A stretch of DNA of 64,000 nt. Origin: CAYVTM01 sp964454645. Its GTDB lineage: Bacteria > Bacteroidota > Bacteroidia > Sphingobacteriales > Sphingobacteriaceae. The notes under the pieces are model-generated. The model was given only the letters and a program-made list of their open reading frames with translations, searched no databases and was not told the origin of the DNA. Position numbers and translations under genes: made by a program. This document shows positions 1 through 10,418 of the stretch, piece after piece; positions within the stretch are counted from its first letter, which is position 1, and each line of letters opens with the position of its first letter. Where the stretch lies: contig CAYVTM010000005.1 in the NCBI GenBank assembly GCA_964454645.1, forward strand, positions 62,001 through 126,000. Direction: 5' to 3'.

Positions 1-366
1 ATACTCGGTATATGTATTCGATACATTAAACGGTTCACTTTTTCTAACTTCCGGATCGTTGTGAATACGACTTGCCAGCTCAGTCATCCCCAATTTACCG
101 AGGTAGTTTACAAAACGTTCGTTTTTTTCAATACGTTTAGTAACATACTTTTCCTGATAATTATCGGGAAGCTGACTCTCGCTTGTAGGGGGCACCCAAC
201 TGTCGAAACATTTCGGCCAATCGGGGCAGCCCATCCCCGAACCGGTACTTCTGACAATGCCGCCTGCGAGAATCAAAAGAAATAAAGAACAAATCGTAAT
301 GTATGTGATTTGTAAGAATCTTTTTTCTTCTGATGAATAACCCGATCTGTTTCCGGAACTATTCAT
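1..366 (-). CDS. ctaA: Heme A synthase (COX15/CtaA family), N-terminal part, cut by the window edge
   Basis: This is the first 122 codons of an open frame that runs off the left edge. CtaA/COX15 hydroxylates the methyl group of heme O to give heme A for cytochrome oxidase, in the inner membrane. The visible part has a short hydrophilic N-terminus, a membrane segment at about residues 20-38, then the family signature GGIVRSTGSGMGCPDWP at about 36-52, followed by the periplasmic loop. The ATG lies 8 bases behind the coxA stop codon, so it is the next gene of the act-cox operon. That position is usual in Bacteroidota, where ctaB and the small oxidase subunits often follow; these would lie outside the window. 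The call rests on the signature and the context. Confidence 0.9.
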   Translation of the reverse strand, partial: MNSSGNRSGYSSEEKRFLQITYITICSLFLLILAGGIVRSTGSGMGCPDWPKCFDSWVPPTSESQLPDNYQEKYVTKRIEKNERFVNYLGKLGMTELASRIHNDPEVRKSEPFNVSNTYTEY

Positions 367-374
367 TCGTTACT

Positions 375-2237
375 TTATTTTTCAGTTATATGTTCTTCCT
401 TTTTAGAAGAAGGATCATCGTGATGGCCAAAATCTATCGGTAAATTCGATGATGTTGTTTCAGAAAAAGGAACTGTTTGAGGGATAAAATCTTCGTGATG
501 TCCCGGCTTACTATAATCATAAGGCCATCTGTAAACACTTGGAATTTCACCCGGCCAGTTACCATGTAAGTGTTCAACCGGAGTTGTCCATTCCAGGGTG
601 TTTGATTTCCATGGATTTTGAGGAGCTTTTTTACCCCATGACATACTTCCAAAGAAATTATACAGGAATATGAGTTGTGCGATAGAACCAATAATAGCCG
701 ATACACTGATAAACTGATTCACTACTAACCATTCGTTCATAAATTCGAAGCTGGTGAAAGAGTAATATCTTCTGGGAACACCATCTAGTCCGATAAAGTG
801 CATTGGGAAGAACACACAATATACGGCAATAAATGTAAGCCAGAAATGCGCATACCCCAATCGTTTGTTGATCATCTTACCAAACATTTTCGGATACCAA
901 TGATATACGCCGGCGAACATTCCAAACATCGCAGCACTACCCATTACGATATGGAAATGGGCTACTACGAAATAAGTATCGTGTAAGTTAATATCCAACG
1001 AAGCGTTTCCCAAGAAAATACCGGTTAACCCGCCTGTAATAAACAAGGATACCATACCAATAGAGAACATCATACCCGGAGTAAACTGTATATTTCCTCT
1101 CCACATGGTAGCGAGATAGTTAAAGGTTTTTACTGCGGATGGTACGGCAATGATCAAAGTTGTAAACATGAACACCGAGCCGAGGAACGGATTCATACCG
1201 GTAACAAACATGTGATGCCCCCATACAATGAACGATAAGAACGCGATACCCATCAAGGATATAATCATGGCACGATAACCGAAGATTGGTTTACGTGAAT
1301 TAGTTGCAATAACTTCTGAAGTGATACCCAGTGCAGGCATGATAATGATATAAACTTCCGGGTGGCCTAAGAACCAGAATAAATGCTGGAACAAGACCGG
1401 ACTACCTCCCGTATTCGGCAGTGCTTCACCTCCGATAAAGATATCGGCCAAATAGAAACTTGTACCGAAGCCTCTGTCGAAAATTAACAGGATAACACCG
1501 GCTAATAATACAGGAAAAGATAAGATACCTACTACTGCGGTCAGTAATAATGCCCAAACAGTCAATGGCATTTTGGTCATCGACATCCCTTTGGTACGCA
1601 TGTTTAATATTGTACTGATATAATTGATACTACCCATCAAAGATGATGCAATGAAGATCCCCATAGAAGTAAGCCATAAGGTCATCCCTAATCCCGATCC
1701 CGGCATTGCCTGAGGCAAGGCAGAAAGAGGGGGGTAGATTGTCCATCCCGGACCCGCAGGACCTGATTCGATGAACAAAGAGTAAGTCATAATTACACTT
1801 GAGAGGAAGAACAACCAATACGATAACATATTGATAAATGGCGATGCCATATCTCTCGCTCCGATTTGTAAAGGAATTAAAAGATTACTGAATGTTCCGC
1901 TTAATCCTGCTGTCAGGACGAAGAACACCATGATAGTACCATGAAGGGTAACCATAGACATATAGAAAGATGGATCGATACGACCACCCTCTGCCCATTT
2001 TCCAAGGAGTGTTTCCAGGAATGGAAAAGTATGATCGGGCCATCCTAACTGAATACGAAATAACACCGAAAGCACCATGCCGATTAAGGCCATAATAATA
2101 CCTGTTATCAGGTATTGTTTTGCGATCATCTTATGATCGAGACTGAAAACATACTTAGTCCAAAAAGATTGGTGATGATGTTCATCATGATGCTCATCAT
2201 GTTTAAGCACATCGGTGTGTAAAGATTGAGTTGACAT
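375..2237 (-). CDS. coxA: Cytochrome c oxidase subunit I, A1-type heme-copper oxidase
   Basis: Catalytic subunit of a proton-pumping cytochrome c oxidase that reduces O2 to water at the heme-copper site. The 620-residue protein has about 12 membrane helices. The helix VI motif HPEVY at residues 292-296 supplies the copper ligand His, the D-channel Glu and the cross-linked Tyr. The Glu in this place marks an A1-type rather than an A2-type enzyme. HFHIVMG further on carries the low-spin and high-spin heme ligands. The N-terminus is histidine-rich at about residues 12-23. The C-terminal 80 residues are a soluble tail without a subunit III fusion. It follows coxB by 30 bases and precedes ctaA. 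The length fits Bacteroidota homologues. Confidence 0.96.
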   Translation of the reverse strand: MSTQSLHTDVLKHDEHHDEHHHQSFWTKYVFSLDHKMIAKQYLITGIIMALIGMVLSVLFRIQLGWPDHTFPFLETLLGKWAEGGRIDPSFYMSMVTLHGTIMVFFVLTAGLSGTFSNLLIPLQIGARDMASPFINMLSYWLFFLSSVIMTYSLFIESGPAGPGWTIYPPLSALPQAMPGSGLGMTLWLTSMGIFIASSLMGSINYISTILNMRTKGMSMTKMPLTVWALLLTAVVGILSFPVLLAGVILLIFDRGFGTSFYLADIFIGGEALPNTGGSPVLFQHLFWFLGHPEVYIIIMPALGITSEVIATNSRKPIFGYRAMIISLMGIAFLSFIVWGHHMFVTGMNPFLGSVFMFTTLIIAVPSAVKTFNYLATMWRGNIQFTPGMMFSIGMVSLFITGGLTGIFLGNASLDINLHDTYFVVAHFHIVMGSAAMFGMFAGVYHWYPKMFGKMINKRLGYAHFWLTFIAVYCVFFPMHFIGLDGVPRRYYSFTSFEFMNEWLVVNQFISVSAIIGSIAQLIFLYNFFGSMSWGKKAPQNPWKSNTLEWTTPVEHLHGNWPGEIPSVYRWPYDYSKPGHHEDFIPQTVPFSETTSSNLPIDFGHHDDPSSKKEEHITEK

Positions 2238-2267
2238 ATCTGGATTAATCTTTTAAATCTTCAAAAA

Positions 2268-3443
2268 TTATTTATTCATTGCTAAGCGTTCCGCATCTTT
2301 TTGCTCGCGCGCAGCTTGCGCTTCTTCAATTTGTTTAGCGATATCTTGCGTATAATATGGTTTTTGTTTGTTCAACCAGTTTTTATATTCCGGTTCTTTT
2401 ACCACGACAATTTTCACTTGCATATTAAAGTGAGCCGACCCGCAAATCTTAGCACATAATAACACGTAGTCGAATTTCTCATCACCGGTTTTTGCACGCA
2501 TTTCTTCGGTAGTGATACGTGGTGTAAACCAGAAAGTAGTAGGCATACCCGGTACGCAGTTCATCTGTGCGCGGAAATGTGGCATATATGCAGAGTGAAT
2601 AACATCTTTTGCACCGAAAATAAATTTAACAGGTTTGTTCACCGGTAAATATATCTCGCGGGCCATCACATCGTCAAGCGCATTCTTATCTTTAAAATCG
2701 ATACCTGTTTCGTTCACATCGTTCACATACTTGAAGGTCTTGCTTCCAAGCATGTTGTCGGTACCGGGATAACGAACAATCCATCCGAATTGCTTCGCAG
2801 TAACATCCAATACTAAGGATTCTTCCGGAGCAGGTTGGGTAATATCGTTCCAGGTTTTCCATCCCGAAATAACCAGGACAGTTAATACAATTGCCGGAAT
2901 AATTGTCCAGTATAGTTCCAGTTTATCGTTATGCGGATAGAAGTATGCTTTACGTTTACTAGACCCTTGATATTTAAACGCGAAGTAGAACAGAAGTATA
3001 TGTGTGATTACAAATACGGCACCAGTAACCCATAATGTAATATTGAAAAGTTTATCAATTTTAACGCCATGTTCAGAACCTGACTCAGGAAGCAACATAT
3101 CACCATGGTATTTCATTTCCCATAGCGACAGGCCTATAAACCCTACAAGGAATACAATGAATAATGCAGCATTGATACGATTCCATTTGATGTCTAACTT
3201 TTTATCATTCAACTCGTAGGTTAATTCCAGTACCTTAATTGTTTTACCGATTACCGATAATATGAGTACAAAAGCAACAAACAGCAGGACATAAAACCAA
3301 ACGGTTGCATTTGTGCCTGTTTCTTCAGCAAGTTTTGCCGTAGTATCTTGGGCAACAGCCGTATTCGACAACAGTAGAGTGAAAACGACTGAAAGCATTA
3401 GTGTCGATTTATTTTTCAGTATTTTTAATATTGAGTGATTCAT
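2268..3443 (-). CDS. coxB: Cytochrome c oxidase subunit II with a CuA centre
   Basis: Receives electrons from a c-type cytochrome through the binuclear CuA site and passes them to subunit I. The 391-residue protein starts with a signal peptide cleaved near residue 31 (AVAQ). Hydrophobic segments follow at about 47-67, 92-110, 133-157 and 175-195, so there are more than the two helices of a minimal subunit II. The cupredoxin domain ends with the CuA set His283, Cys330, Cys334, His338 and Met341 in CAKICGSAHFNM. No C-terminal heme c domain is fused on, so the partner is likely the cytochrome domain of ActA or ActE. The last 30 residues are charged and probably helical. Confidence 0.95.
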   Translation of the reverse strand: MNHSILKILKNKSTLMLSVVFTLLLSNTAVAQDTTAKLAEETGTNATVWFYVLLFVAFVLILSVIGKTIKVLELTYELNDKKLDIKWNRINAALFIVFLVGFIGLSLWEMKYHGDMLLPESGSEHGVKIDKLFNITLWVTGAVFVITHILLFYFAFKYQGSSKRKAYFYPHNDKLELYWTIIPAIVLTVLVISGWKTWNDITQPAPEESLVLDVTAKQFGWIVRYPGTDNMLGSKTFKYVNDVNETGIDFKDKNALDDVMAREIYLPVNKPVKFIFGAKDVIHSAYMPHFRAQMNCVPGMPTTFWFTPRITTEEMRAKTGDEKFDYVLLCAKICGSAHFNMQVKIVVVKEPEYKNWLNKQKPYYTQDIAKQIEEAQAAREQKDAERLAMNK

Positions 3444-3490
3444 ACAATTTTAGTATCAAATAATTAAACCCGGTCGAGCTACGCTTCGAA

Positions 3491-4699
3491 CTATATATCG
3501 TGATGTAAACTTTCTTCCAGAAAGGGGTGATTTTTCGGAACCAATGCCGCTTTCGATAATGCTTTCAGCATAAAGAAAGCGAAGAATCCTATAAAACCTA
3601 CCGTAGTACCTATTTCAATAATTCCGAAACCTCTTTCAGCACCAACTGTTCCCGGCATTACCATCAGGTAATAATCCAGCCAGTGCCCAGCCAAAATAAT
3701 TATACATAAGTACTTCATGATTTTGAAGTTTCTTTTGGAATCGCGGGTCATCAGGATTAATACCGGTGCAACAAAATTAATCACAATGTTCCATAAGAAG
3801 AGTGACCAGTATTCCGGTTGCCATCTTTTATAGAAATAGACAGTCTCTTCGGGCATATTTGCATAGTAAATCAATAAGAATTGAGAAAACCATACGTAGG
3901 TCCAAAATATAGAGAAAGCAAAAATAAATTTACCTAAATCGTGCAGATGGCTATCGTTTACCCATGTAAAATATCCTTTTTCGCGCAACATGATTAATGT
4001 TAAAGCGATGGTTGCTAAACCGCAAACCCATAACGCTGCAAAGTTATACCAGGCAAACATGGTAGAGAACCAATGTGCTTCCAGCGACATGATAATATCG
4101 AAGGCAAAGATTGCAGTAGAGAATGCAAAGATTACTAAGAAGATTGCAGAAGCCTTAATACTTTTATTATAGTTAAGCATACCGCCTATCTGATCTTCGT
4201 TCAAAGTATATTTACGCAACAAACGAATAAAGAATATCCAGATTACAAAAAATCCAATGATACGTGTTAAAAAGAATGGGATATTCAAATAACCTGATTT
4301 CCCGTCAATTAATTTATCATAATTCGGGCTGTTGGAGTCGATTAAGCTTGGATCGGACCAATGGTGGTATAAATTATGGCTAAACAAGCCTGCCACAACT
4401 ATAATAACCAATACGATTGCAGCATAAGGCAATACTACACTAAATGCAGAAGGAATACGAATAATAGCTGTTGGCCATCCTGCATTTGCTACATATTGAA
4501 CAGCTACAAAGAAAGCTCCCGCCAAACAAACCCCAATTACATAATAGCTGTTGAGTAATAAGTTTGCAAATGTACGTTCAGCATATCCGCTGAATAAACC
4601 GTATACAATGGAAAGTACACCAATTGCCATCATGATGAGTGTCCATCGTTTAGCACTTGCTGAAAATTCGTATTTCTGAGTTAAATCGAAATTTGCCAT
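3491..4699 (-). CDS. actF: Alternative complex III subunit ActF, polytopic membrane protein
   Basis: One of the two large integral membrane subunits of alternative complex III, the menaquinol:cytochrome c/oxidase oxidoreductase that replaces the bc1 complex. The 402-residue protein has about ten hydrophobic segments and no heme or Fe-S motif, as expected for ActF, which is related to the NrfD-like ActC. It lies 22 bases behind actE and about 50 bases ahead of coxB, completing the order actA-B-C-D-E-F. The function follows from family and operon position; I cannot see individual quinone ligands with certainty. Confidence 0.9.
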   Translation of the reverse strand: MANFDLTQKYEFSASAKRWTLIMMAIGVLSIVYGLFSGYAERTFANLLLNSYYVIGVCLAGAFFVAVQYVANAGWPTAIIRIPSAFSVVLPYAAIVLVIIVVAGLFSHNLYHHWSDPSLIDSNSPNYDKLIDGKSGYLNIPFFLTRIIGFFVIWIFFIRLLRKYTLNEDQIGGMLNYNKSIKASAIFLVIFAFSTAIFAFDIIMSLEAHWFSTMFAWYNFAALWVCGLATIALTLIMLREKGYFTWVNDSHLHDLGKFIFAFSIFWTYVWFSQFLLIYYANMPEETVYFYKRWQPEYWSLFLWNIVINFVAPVLILMTRDSKRNFKIMKYLCIIILAGHWLDYYLMVMPGTVGAERGFGIIEIGTTVGFIGFFAFFMLKALSKAALVPKNHPFLEESLHHDI

Positions 4700-4721
4700 C
4701 AGTTTTTATCTATCTAAATAA

Positions 4722-5312
4722 TTATTGTCCTTGTTGTAATTCGCGAACATGCATCACAATCTTCCAACGTTCGTCGGGAGAAAGTTGAGAAGCATGAGGC
4801 CCCATTAAATTCAGTCCATACACAATGGTATGGTAAATTTTTCCATCCGTTAAATCTTTCATCGCACCACCACGGGAAGAGGTACCGGTGTTGTAAGAGG
4901 GTGGAGGTGGAAATTTACCCAAAGCTACGATAGATCCATCTCCATTACCTGTTGCTCCATGGCATTGTGAGCACATATTCACATACAGGGTTTTCCCTGC
5001 TTCCAAATTTTCCTGAGTAGACTCTAAAGGATTGGTTAAATTCTGACTTGCAGCATTATATCCATCCATAGAATTTTCATAATCGAAACGCTCCCAACCG
5101 ATAGGCGTTGTGCCTTCAACCGGTTTTTGTGCTGATTTACCATCCTTAAAACTAGGGTTAGGCTGATCCGGGTTGTATGCAATTGCTTCATACATATTCG
5201 GGGCAAATTCATATCCTGTATTTTTTTCACCTTGATAACAAGAGGAAAGTACGCTCGTTAACATAAGCGCTCCTGAAAAAATTCCGAGTGTCTTCATAAT
5301 ATTATTCATCAT
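4722..5312 (-). CDS. actE: Alternative complex III subunit ActE, mono-heme cytochrome c lipoprotein
   Basis: Mono-heme c-type cytochrome anchored in the membrane, carrying electrons within or out of alternative complex III. A lipobox ends in Cys25 (SVLSSC), then a linker of about 80 residues leads to the heme motif CSQCH at about residues 114-118. A Met in the segment GLNLMGPH near 171 can be the distal ligand. The first ATG overlaps the end of actD by 11 bases. A second ATG five codons later (5297) starts just past that stop codon and gives an equally good signal peptide, so the exact start is open. Confidence 0.9.
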   Translation of the reverse strand: MMNNIMKTLGIFSGALMLTSVLSSCYQGEKNTGYEFAPNMYEAIAYNPDQPNPSFKDGKSAQKPVEGTTPIGWERFDYENSMDGYNAASQNLTNPLESTQENLEAGKTLYVNMCSQCHGATGNGDGSIVALGKFPPPPSYNTGTSSRGGAMKDLTDGKIYHTIVYGLNLMGPHASQLSPDERWKIVMHVRELQQGQ

Positions 5313-5838
5313 AGCTCAGGTATTTGCGTTCATTGTGTTTAATTTCAACAGCACCTGCTTCTTTCAATACGCTATCTACTTTCGACAGATCATTTTTTTG
5401 TACATCAATAGCTATTACAAAACGATCGTCGCTAGCGCGTAAATCCATAACTCTTGGAGCGCGTCCGGGGAATAAATGGTTTTTATAAAAGAATGTAAAT
5501 ACCATTCCGAATGCGGCAAACAAAACTGTTAACTCAAACATAATCGGAATGAAATCGGGAAATGCAAATGCCGGTTTACCACCGATATTCATCGGCCAAT
5601 CCATTACCATCATGTAATAAATCATTGCAAAAGCGGTAATTGTTCCGGTAATTCCGAAACAAAATGCTGCAATGGGTAAACGGGAGCGTTTTATACCCAT
5701 CTTCTTTTCAATCCCATGTATAGGGAAAGGTGTATATACATCGTATATACCGATATTACTCTTTTGAAGTTTATCGATGCCTGACATCAATACATCCGGA
5801 TCATCGAAATGTCCTAATATATATTTTACCTTACTCAT
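5302..5838 (-). CDS. actD: Alternative complex III subunit ActD, DUF3341-type
   Basis: Small membrane subunit of alternative complex III. The 178-residue protein has an N-terminal soluble part with the pattern ILGHFDDPD, two membrane helices at about 54-74 and 96-118, and a C-terminal soluble domain. This matches the family found between actC and actE. No cofactor motif is visible, and its role is thought to be structural. The start overlaps the end of actC by 8 bases and the end overlaps actE, so translation of the three is probably coupled. Confidence 0.9.
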   Translation of the reverse strand: MSKVKYILGHFDDPDVLMSGIDKLQKSNIGIYDVYTPFPIHGIEKKMGIKRSRLPIAAFCFGITGTITAFAMIYYMMVMDWPMNIGGKPAFAFPDFIPIMFELTVLFAAFGMVFTFFYKNHLFPGRAPRVMDLRASDDRFVIAIDVQKNDLSKVDSVLKEAGAVEIKHNERKYLSYDE

Positions 5839-7300
5839 CTTTGGTATCTTTCTTTATAGTGGCAGTAGTTGCGATTACAATATTACTTTCGAATCCTTGA
5901 GGCATATTTGCATGTCCTTCTTTTATTAACTTACGTTTGGAATCTTCACTCGAACCTTTCAACAGAAGTTTTACTTCGGCCATTGCAATAGCCGGGAACA
6001 CCCGTATGAACAATAAGAATAAAGTAAAGAACAGTCCCAATGAACCAATGAAGACTGCAACATCCACCCAGGTCGGATAGAACATCGCCCAGCTGGACGG
6101 TAAATAATCGCGATGTAAAGAGGTAACGATAATTACGAAACGCTCGAACCACATACCGATATTTACAAAAATCGATAATGCCCATGACCATGCAACGCTT
6201 GTACGGATTTTCCTGAACCAGAATAACTGGGGAGTAATTACGTTACAGGTAATCATCGACCAGTATGCCCACCAGTACGGACCGGTTGCACGATTAATGA
6301 ATGCGTATTGTTCATATTCAACACCCGAGTACCATGCAATGAAAAATTCGGTACCATAAGCGACCCCTACAATCGAACCGGTAAGAATGATGATTTTATT
6401 CATCGATTCGATATGGTTGATAGTAATATAGTTTTCAAAATTTAATACTTTTCTTGCAATTAACAATAAGGTTTGAACCATGGCAAACCCTGAGAAAATT
6501 GCTCCCGCAACGAAGTACGGAGGGAAAATGGTCGTATGCCATCCCGGAATCACGGAAGTAGCAAAGTCGAAAGATACGATGGTATGAACCGATAATACAA
6601 GCGGAGTAGAAATACCGGCAAGAATTAAAGACACTGCTTCGAAACGTTGCCAGGTTTTTACCGAACCGTTCCAACCGAATGATAAGATTGAATAAATTCT
6701 TTTACGTACACCTTTTGCACGATCGCGAACGGTTGCAAAATCAGGCAATAATCCCGTGTACCAGAATACTAAGGATACGGAGAAATATGTAGAGATCGCG
6801 AATACGTCCCAAACCAATGGAGAGTTAAAGTTTACCCATAAAGAACCGAATTGGTTCGGAAGCGGTAAAGGCCAGTAAGCAACCCAGGGACGACCCATGT
6901 GAGCAACGATAAATGAAGCCGCACAAATAACAGCGAAGATGGTCATTGCTTCGGCAGAACGATTAATGGAATTTCTCCAGTTTTGACGGAACAACAACAG
7001 GATCGCCGAGATCAAAGTACCGGCGTGACCGATACCTACCCACCATACGAAGTTGGTGATATCCCATGCCCAACCTACCGTTTTATTTAACCCCCAGGCA
7101 CCGATACCCGTCCAGAAAGTATAACTTACTGAAATCAGCCAAAGTACTAACCCGGCTAAAGCGATACCGAATCCTATCCACCATGCTTTGCTTGGCATAC
7201 GCTCTACCGGCGCACAAACATCTTCGGTGATCTTATTATAGGTAATACTACTACCTGTAATTAAGGGCTCTCTTATAATTGATTCGTGATGTGATGACAT
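5831..7300 (-). CDS. actC: Alternative complex III subunit ActC, NrfD/PsrC-like quinol-binding protein
   Basis: Integral membrane subunit expected to hold the menaquinol site next to the Fe-S protein ActB. The 489-residue protein has about ten membrane helices of the NrfD/PsrC type. Early helices carry the family-like stretches NFVWWVGIGHAG and WVNFNSPLVWDV. It lacks cofactor-binding cysteines, as expected. It begins 25 bases behind actB and overlaps actD by 8 bases. The assignment rests on the NrfD-like helices and the unbroken act order. Confidence 0.93.
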   Translation of the reverse strand: MSSHHESIIREPLITGSSITYNKITEDVCAPVERMPSKAWWIGFGIALAGLVLWLISVSYTFWTGIGAWGLNKTVGWAWDITNFVWWVGIGHAGTLISAILLLFRQNWRNSINRSAEAMTIFAVICAASFIVAHMGRPWVAYWPLPLPNQFGSLWVNFNSPLVWDVFAISTYFSVSLVFWYTGLLPDFATVRDRAKGVRKRIYSILSFGWNGSVKTWQRFEAVSLILAGISTPLVLSVHTIVSFDFATSVIPGWHTTIFPPYFVAGAIFSGFAMVQTLLLIARKVLNFENYITINHIESMNKIIILTGSIVGVAYGTEFFIAWYSGVEYEQYAFINRATGPYWWAYWSMITCNVITPQLFWFRKIRTSVAWSWALSIFVNIGMWFERFVIIVTSLHRDYLPSSWAMFYPTWVDVAVFIGSLGLFFTLFLLFIRVFPAIAMAEVKLLLKGSSEDSKRKLIKEGHANMPQGFESNIVIATTATIKKDTKDE

Positions 7301-7325
7301 ACGATTTAATTTGATTCTTTAAAAA

Positions 7326-10300
7326 TTATGCTTCTACTGTATTTCTGATTTTCTTCATATAACCTATTCCCGGCTGAACATTTAATTCTTCCAATACATA
7401 ATAGGTACGCTCGCTCTTCAACAATTTCGACACTTCGCTTTCGGGATCATTTACATCTCCGAATACGATTGCGTTTGCCGGACAGCCTTGCTGACAAGCA
7501 ACTTTAACATCTCCGTCTTTTAATACGCGTTTCTCCATCTTAGCAGCAAGCTTACTTTCCTGAATACGTTGTGCACAGAATGAGCATTTTTCCATTACCC
7601 CGCGTGAACGTGTAGTAACATCCGGATTCAATGCTAAATATGCCGACTCATTATGTAAGTAGTTTTCGAAACGGCTATCGTTCCAATAGTTAAACCAATT
7701 GAAACGACGTACTTTGTACGGGCAGTTGTTCGCGCAGTAACGTGTACCTACACAACGGTTATAAGCCATCTGGTTAAGGCCTTCTGAAGAGTGCATCGTT
7801 GCTAATACCGGACAAACCGTTTCGCAAGGTGCATGATCACAATGTTGACACAGCATCGGTTGATGAACTACTTTTACATTTTCGTAGTTCTCAACATTCT
7901 TATATTGTTTTTCTTTTGTGATTTCAGAACCATCAGCACCTTCTAATGTGTAATATCTGTCTATTCGTAACCAATGCATTTCACGACGGCGGCGAACTTC
8001 ATCTCGTCCTACAACCGGAATATTGTTTTCTGTATTACATGCAATAACACAGGCACTACATCCGGTACATGCATTCAGGTCGATACTCATCGCCCAATGA
8101 TGGCCATTGCTTTCGTATGCCGGCCATAAATCATATACTTTATGCCCTGCACCATGCGCTGCATGCGAAGCATGCTCATCGTGATTCGTGTACTCGCTAA
8201 ATGTTTTCTCTTGAATGATATTTCTACCTTCAATGGTATGATGTGTTTGTGTTTGTGCCAGCTCGTATGAATCTCCGGTAGCGTTTAGTTCTATTGACGC
8301 ATTATAATACTGGAAGCCTCCATTAACCTGCGATACAAACGGATAAATATTCGCACCTACATTATTACCCGCTTTACCGGCATTGGTTCTTCCATACCCT
8401 ACTGCAACAGAAATGGCTCCCATTGCCTGCCCGGGTTGCATCAATACAGGAAGTTTAATGCTTTTAGACCCTGATTTTACTTCTACTAAAGTATTTTCTT
8501 TAATCCCTAATTCTTTTGCAAAATTCGGATTAATAGCAGCGTAGTTATCCCAGGTTACTTTCGTTACCGGATCCGGCAATTCTTGTAAGAATGGGTTGTT
8601 CGATCCTGTGCCATCTCCTACTCCTACATTCTCATAAACCGATAATTCGATCTTACCTGAAGCAGCTTTATTCGCGTTTACGATAGTCATCGCAACACTG
8701 TTTAAATCTTTGCTAAAAGTATATGCTTTCGGAGTTACAGGTGCTAACATCAATACACCTGTCTGTAAGGTTCCTTCCCATAATTTTTTGAACCCGGCAT
8801 ACTGACTTTGTTTCGGATAGATTGATTTCTCCCAATTATTCTGAATAAACTGATAATAATCGTCGGTATTATCAGCCCAAAGCATTAATGATTGCTGTGC
8901 CTGACGTGAATTGTAAACCTGAGCGATAACAGGTTGTACAATGCTGTAAATACCCGGTTTTACTTCGGTATCGTTCCAGCTCTCCAGGTAATGATTATCC
9001 GGAGCAATTGCATCACATAAAACAGCCGTTTCATCTTCACGATCAGAAAAAGAAACTTTTAGTTTTACTTTTTTCAATCCTTCGTTAAATTCATCCGCAT
9101 GTGCATACGAATAAGCCGGGTTACATCCATATACAAATAAAGCATCTACTTTACCTGCATTCATTTCGGCAACCAGTTCAATCATCTCCGCATCGCTACC
9201 TTGTTTTTGGTATGAAACATTATCCAAATCAATAGTTGTTCCGAAGTTTTCTAACAAAGAATTGATTGCATTGATTGCAACCTGAACCGAAACATCATTC
9301 GATCCGGAAACAACCAATGATTTACCTTTTGCTTTCCATAATTCTTTTGCTGTAGCATCAATCTTATCTGCAAAAGGAACTGCGGGCACATTGTATGTTG
9401 CAGCGCCGCTTAGTTTCGCAAGCGCATTATATAAAGCTAAAATAGCGATCCCCTCTTGTGAAGGTTTTATAGCTACACGTGTATCGGCATTCGTACCGGT
9501 TAAACTTAATCCCGATTCGAACTGAATATGACGCGACATTTTTTTCGCTTCTAAACTTTTGTTATTTCTGTTTTTCACATACTGTTTAGTGTACTCAACA
9601 GGTGAAATCCAGGTACCTAAGAAATCGGCGCCAAAGCTAACGATAACATCCGCTTTATCGAATTGATAGGATGGAAGCACTGCTTTATCAAAGCTGTTTT
9701 TATTGGCATTGATAATTGCCGATGATGATACTGCATCGTAGGAGATATGTTTAGCACTTGGATATTTTGTGATGAAGCCGTTAATAACAGATTTTGTGGA
9801 AGGACTCATCACTGTTCCGCTCAGGATATAGATGGTTCCGTTATTCGCAGCGATATCCGTTAAATTCGATTTCACAAATTTGTCAAGGGCATCCCAGGTC
9901 GATTCAGCTTTTTTCAGTACCGGGTTTTTCAAACGGCCTACATCGTATAAATCCAATACCGATGCTTGTGCTGAAGCATTGGTTCCACCCATACCGATTG
10001 GATCTTTGGGATTACCTTCGATTTTAATCGGACGACCTTCGCGGGTTTTCACCAACACTCCTAAACCATTGTAATTTGAAGTATAGTAATTAGCCACTCC
10101 CGGTGTTATTTCTTCGGGTTTTATCAGATAAGGAATCGCTTTACGTACAGGAGCTTCGTTACAAGCGGCCAACGCTACGGCACTCATACCAAATCCAAGA
10201 GCTTTCAGGAAATCCCTTCTTGGTGTTGCCGTATTAATTTTCGAATCCGATAATAATTCGTCGATTGGAAGTTCTTCGGCAAACTCTCTTTGCTTTAAGC

Positions 10301-10370
10301 TTGTAAATTCGGGAGTTTCATGTAACTCCTCTAAACCCTTCCAATATTTTTTCTCGTTATTTTCCATCAT
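7326..10370 (-). CDS. actB: Alternative complex III subunit ActB, molybdopterin-oxidoreductase-like plus Fe-S domain
   Basis: Large peripheral subunit that takes electrons from quinol through Fe-S clusters. The N-terminal part (to about residue 740) has the fold of molybdopterin oxidoreductases but is known in this family not to bind the cofactor. The C-terminal part, from about residue 760, carries four cysteine groups: CTGCSACVIAC, CQHCDHAPCETVCP, CVGTRYCANNCP, and CSFCAQ with CQQGCP. They suit three 4Fe-4S clusters and one 3Fe-4S cluster. A twin-arginine-like motif RRDFLKAL at residues 51-58, followed by a hydrophobic run ending at Cys70, points to Tat export; the long leader before the motif is typical of ActB. 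At 1014 residues it has the usual length. Confidence 0.95.
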   Translation of the reverse strand: MMENNEKKYWKGLEELHETPEFTSLKQREFAEELPIDELLSDSKINTATPRRDFLKALGFGMSAVALAACNEAPVRKAIPYLIKPEEITPGVANYYTSNYNGLGVLVKTREGRPIKIEGNPKDPIGMGGTNASAQASVLDLYDVGRLKNPVLKKAESTWDALDKFVKSNLTDIAANNGTIYILSGTVMSPSTKSVINGFITKYPSAKHISYDAVSSSAIINANKNSFDKAVLPSYQFDKADVIVSFGADFLGTWISPVEYTKQYVKNRNNKSLEAKKMSRHIQFESGLSLTGTNADTRVAIKPSQEGIAILALYNALAKLSGAATYNVPAVPFADKIDATAKELWKAKGKSLVVSGSNDVSVQVAINAINSLLENFGTTIDLDNVSYQKQGSDAEMIELVAEMNAGKVDALFVYGCNPAYSYAHADEFNEGLKKVKLKVSFSDREDETAVLCDAIAPDNHYLESWNDTEVKPGIYSIVQPVIAQVYNSRQAQQSLMLWADNTDDYYQFIQNNWEKSIYPKQSQYAGFKKLWEGTLQTGVLMLAPVTPKAYTFSKDLNSVAMTIVNANKAASGKIELSVYENVGVGDGTGSNNPFLQELPDPVTKVTWDNYAAINPNFAKELGIKENTLVEVKSGSKSIKLPVLMQPGQAMGAISVAVGYGRTNAGKAGNNVGANIYPFVSQVNGGFQYYNASIELNATGDSYELAQTQTHHTIEGRNIIQEKTFSEYTNHDEHASHAAHGAGHKVYDLWPAYESNGHHWAMSIDLNACTGCSACVIACNTENNIPVVGRDEVRRRREMHWLRIDRYYTLEGADGSEITKEKQYKNVENYENVKVVHQPMLCQHCDHAPCETVCPVLATMHSSEGLNQMAYNRCVGTRYCANNCPYKVRRFNWFNYWNDSRFENYLHNESAYLALNPDVTTRSRGVMEKCSFCAQRIQESKLAAKMEKRVLKDGDVKVACQQGCPANAIVFGDVNDPESEVSKLLKSERTYYVLEELNVQPGIGYMKKIRNTVEA

Positions 10371-10418
10371 ATAGTATGATTCAATACTCGATCGATATGT
10401 TTGATAAATTTATATTAA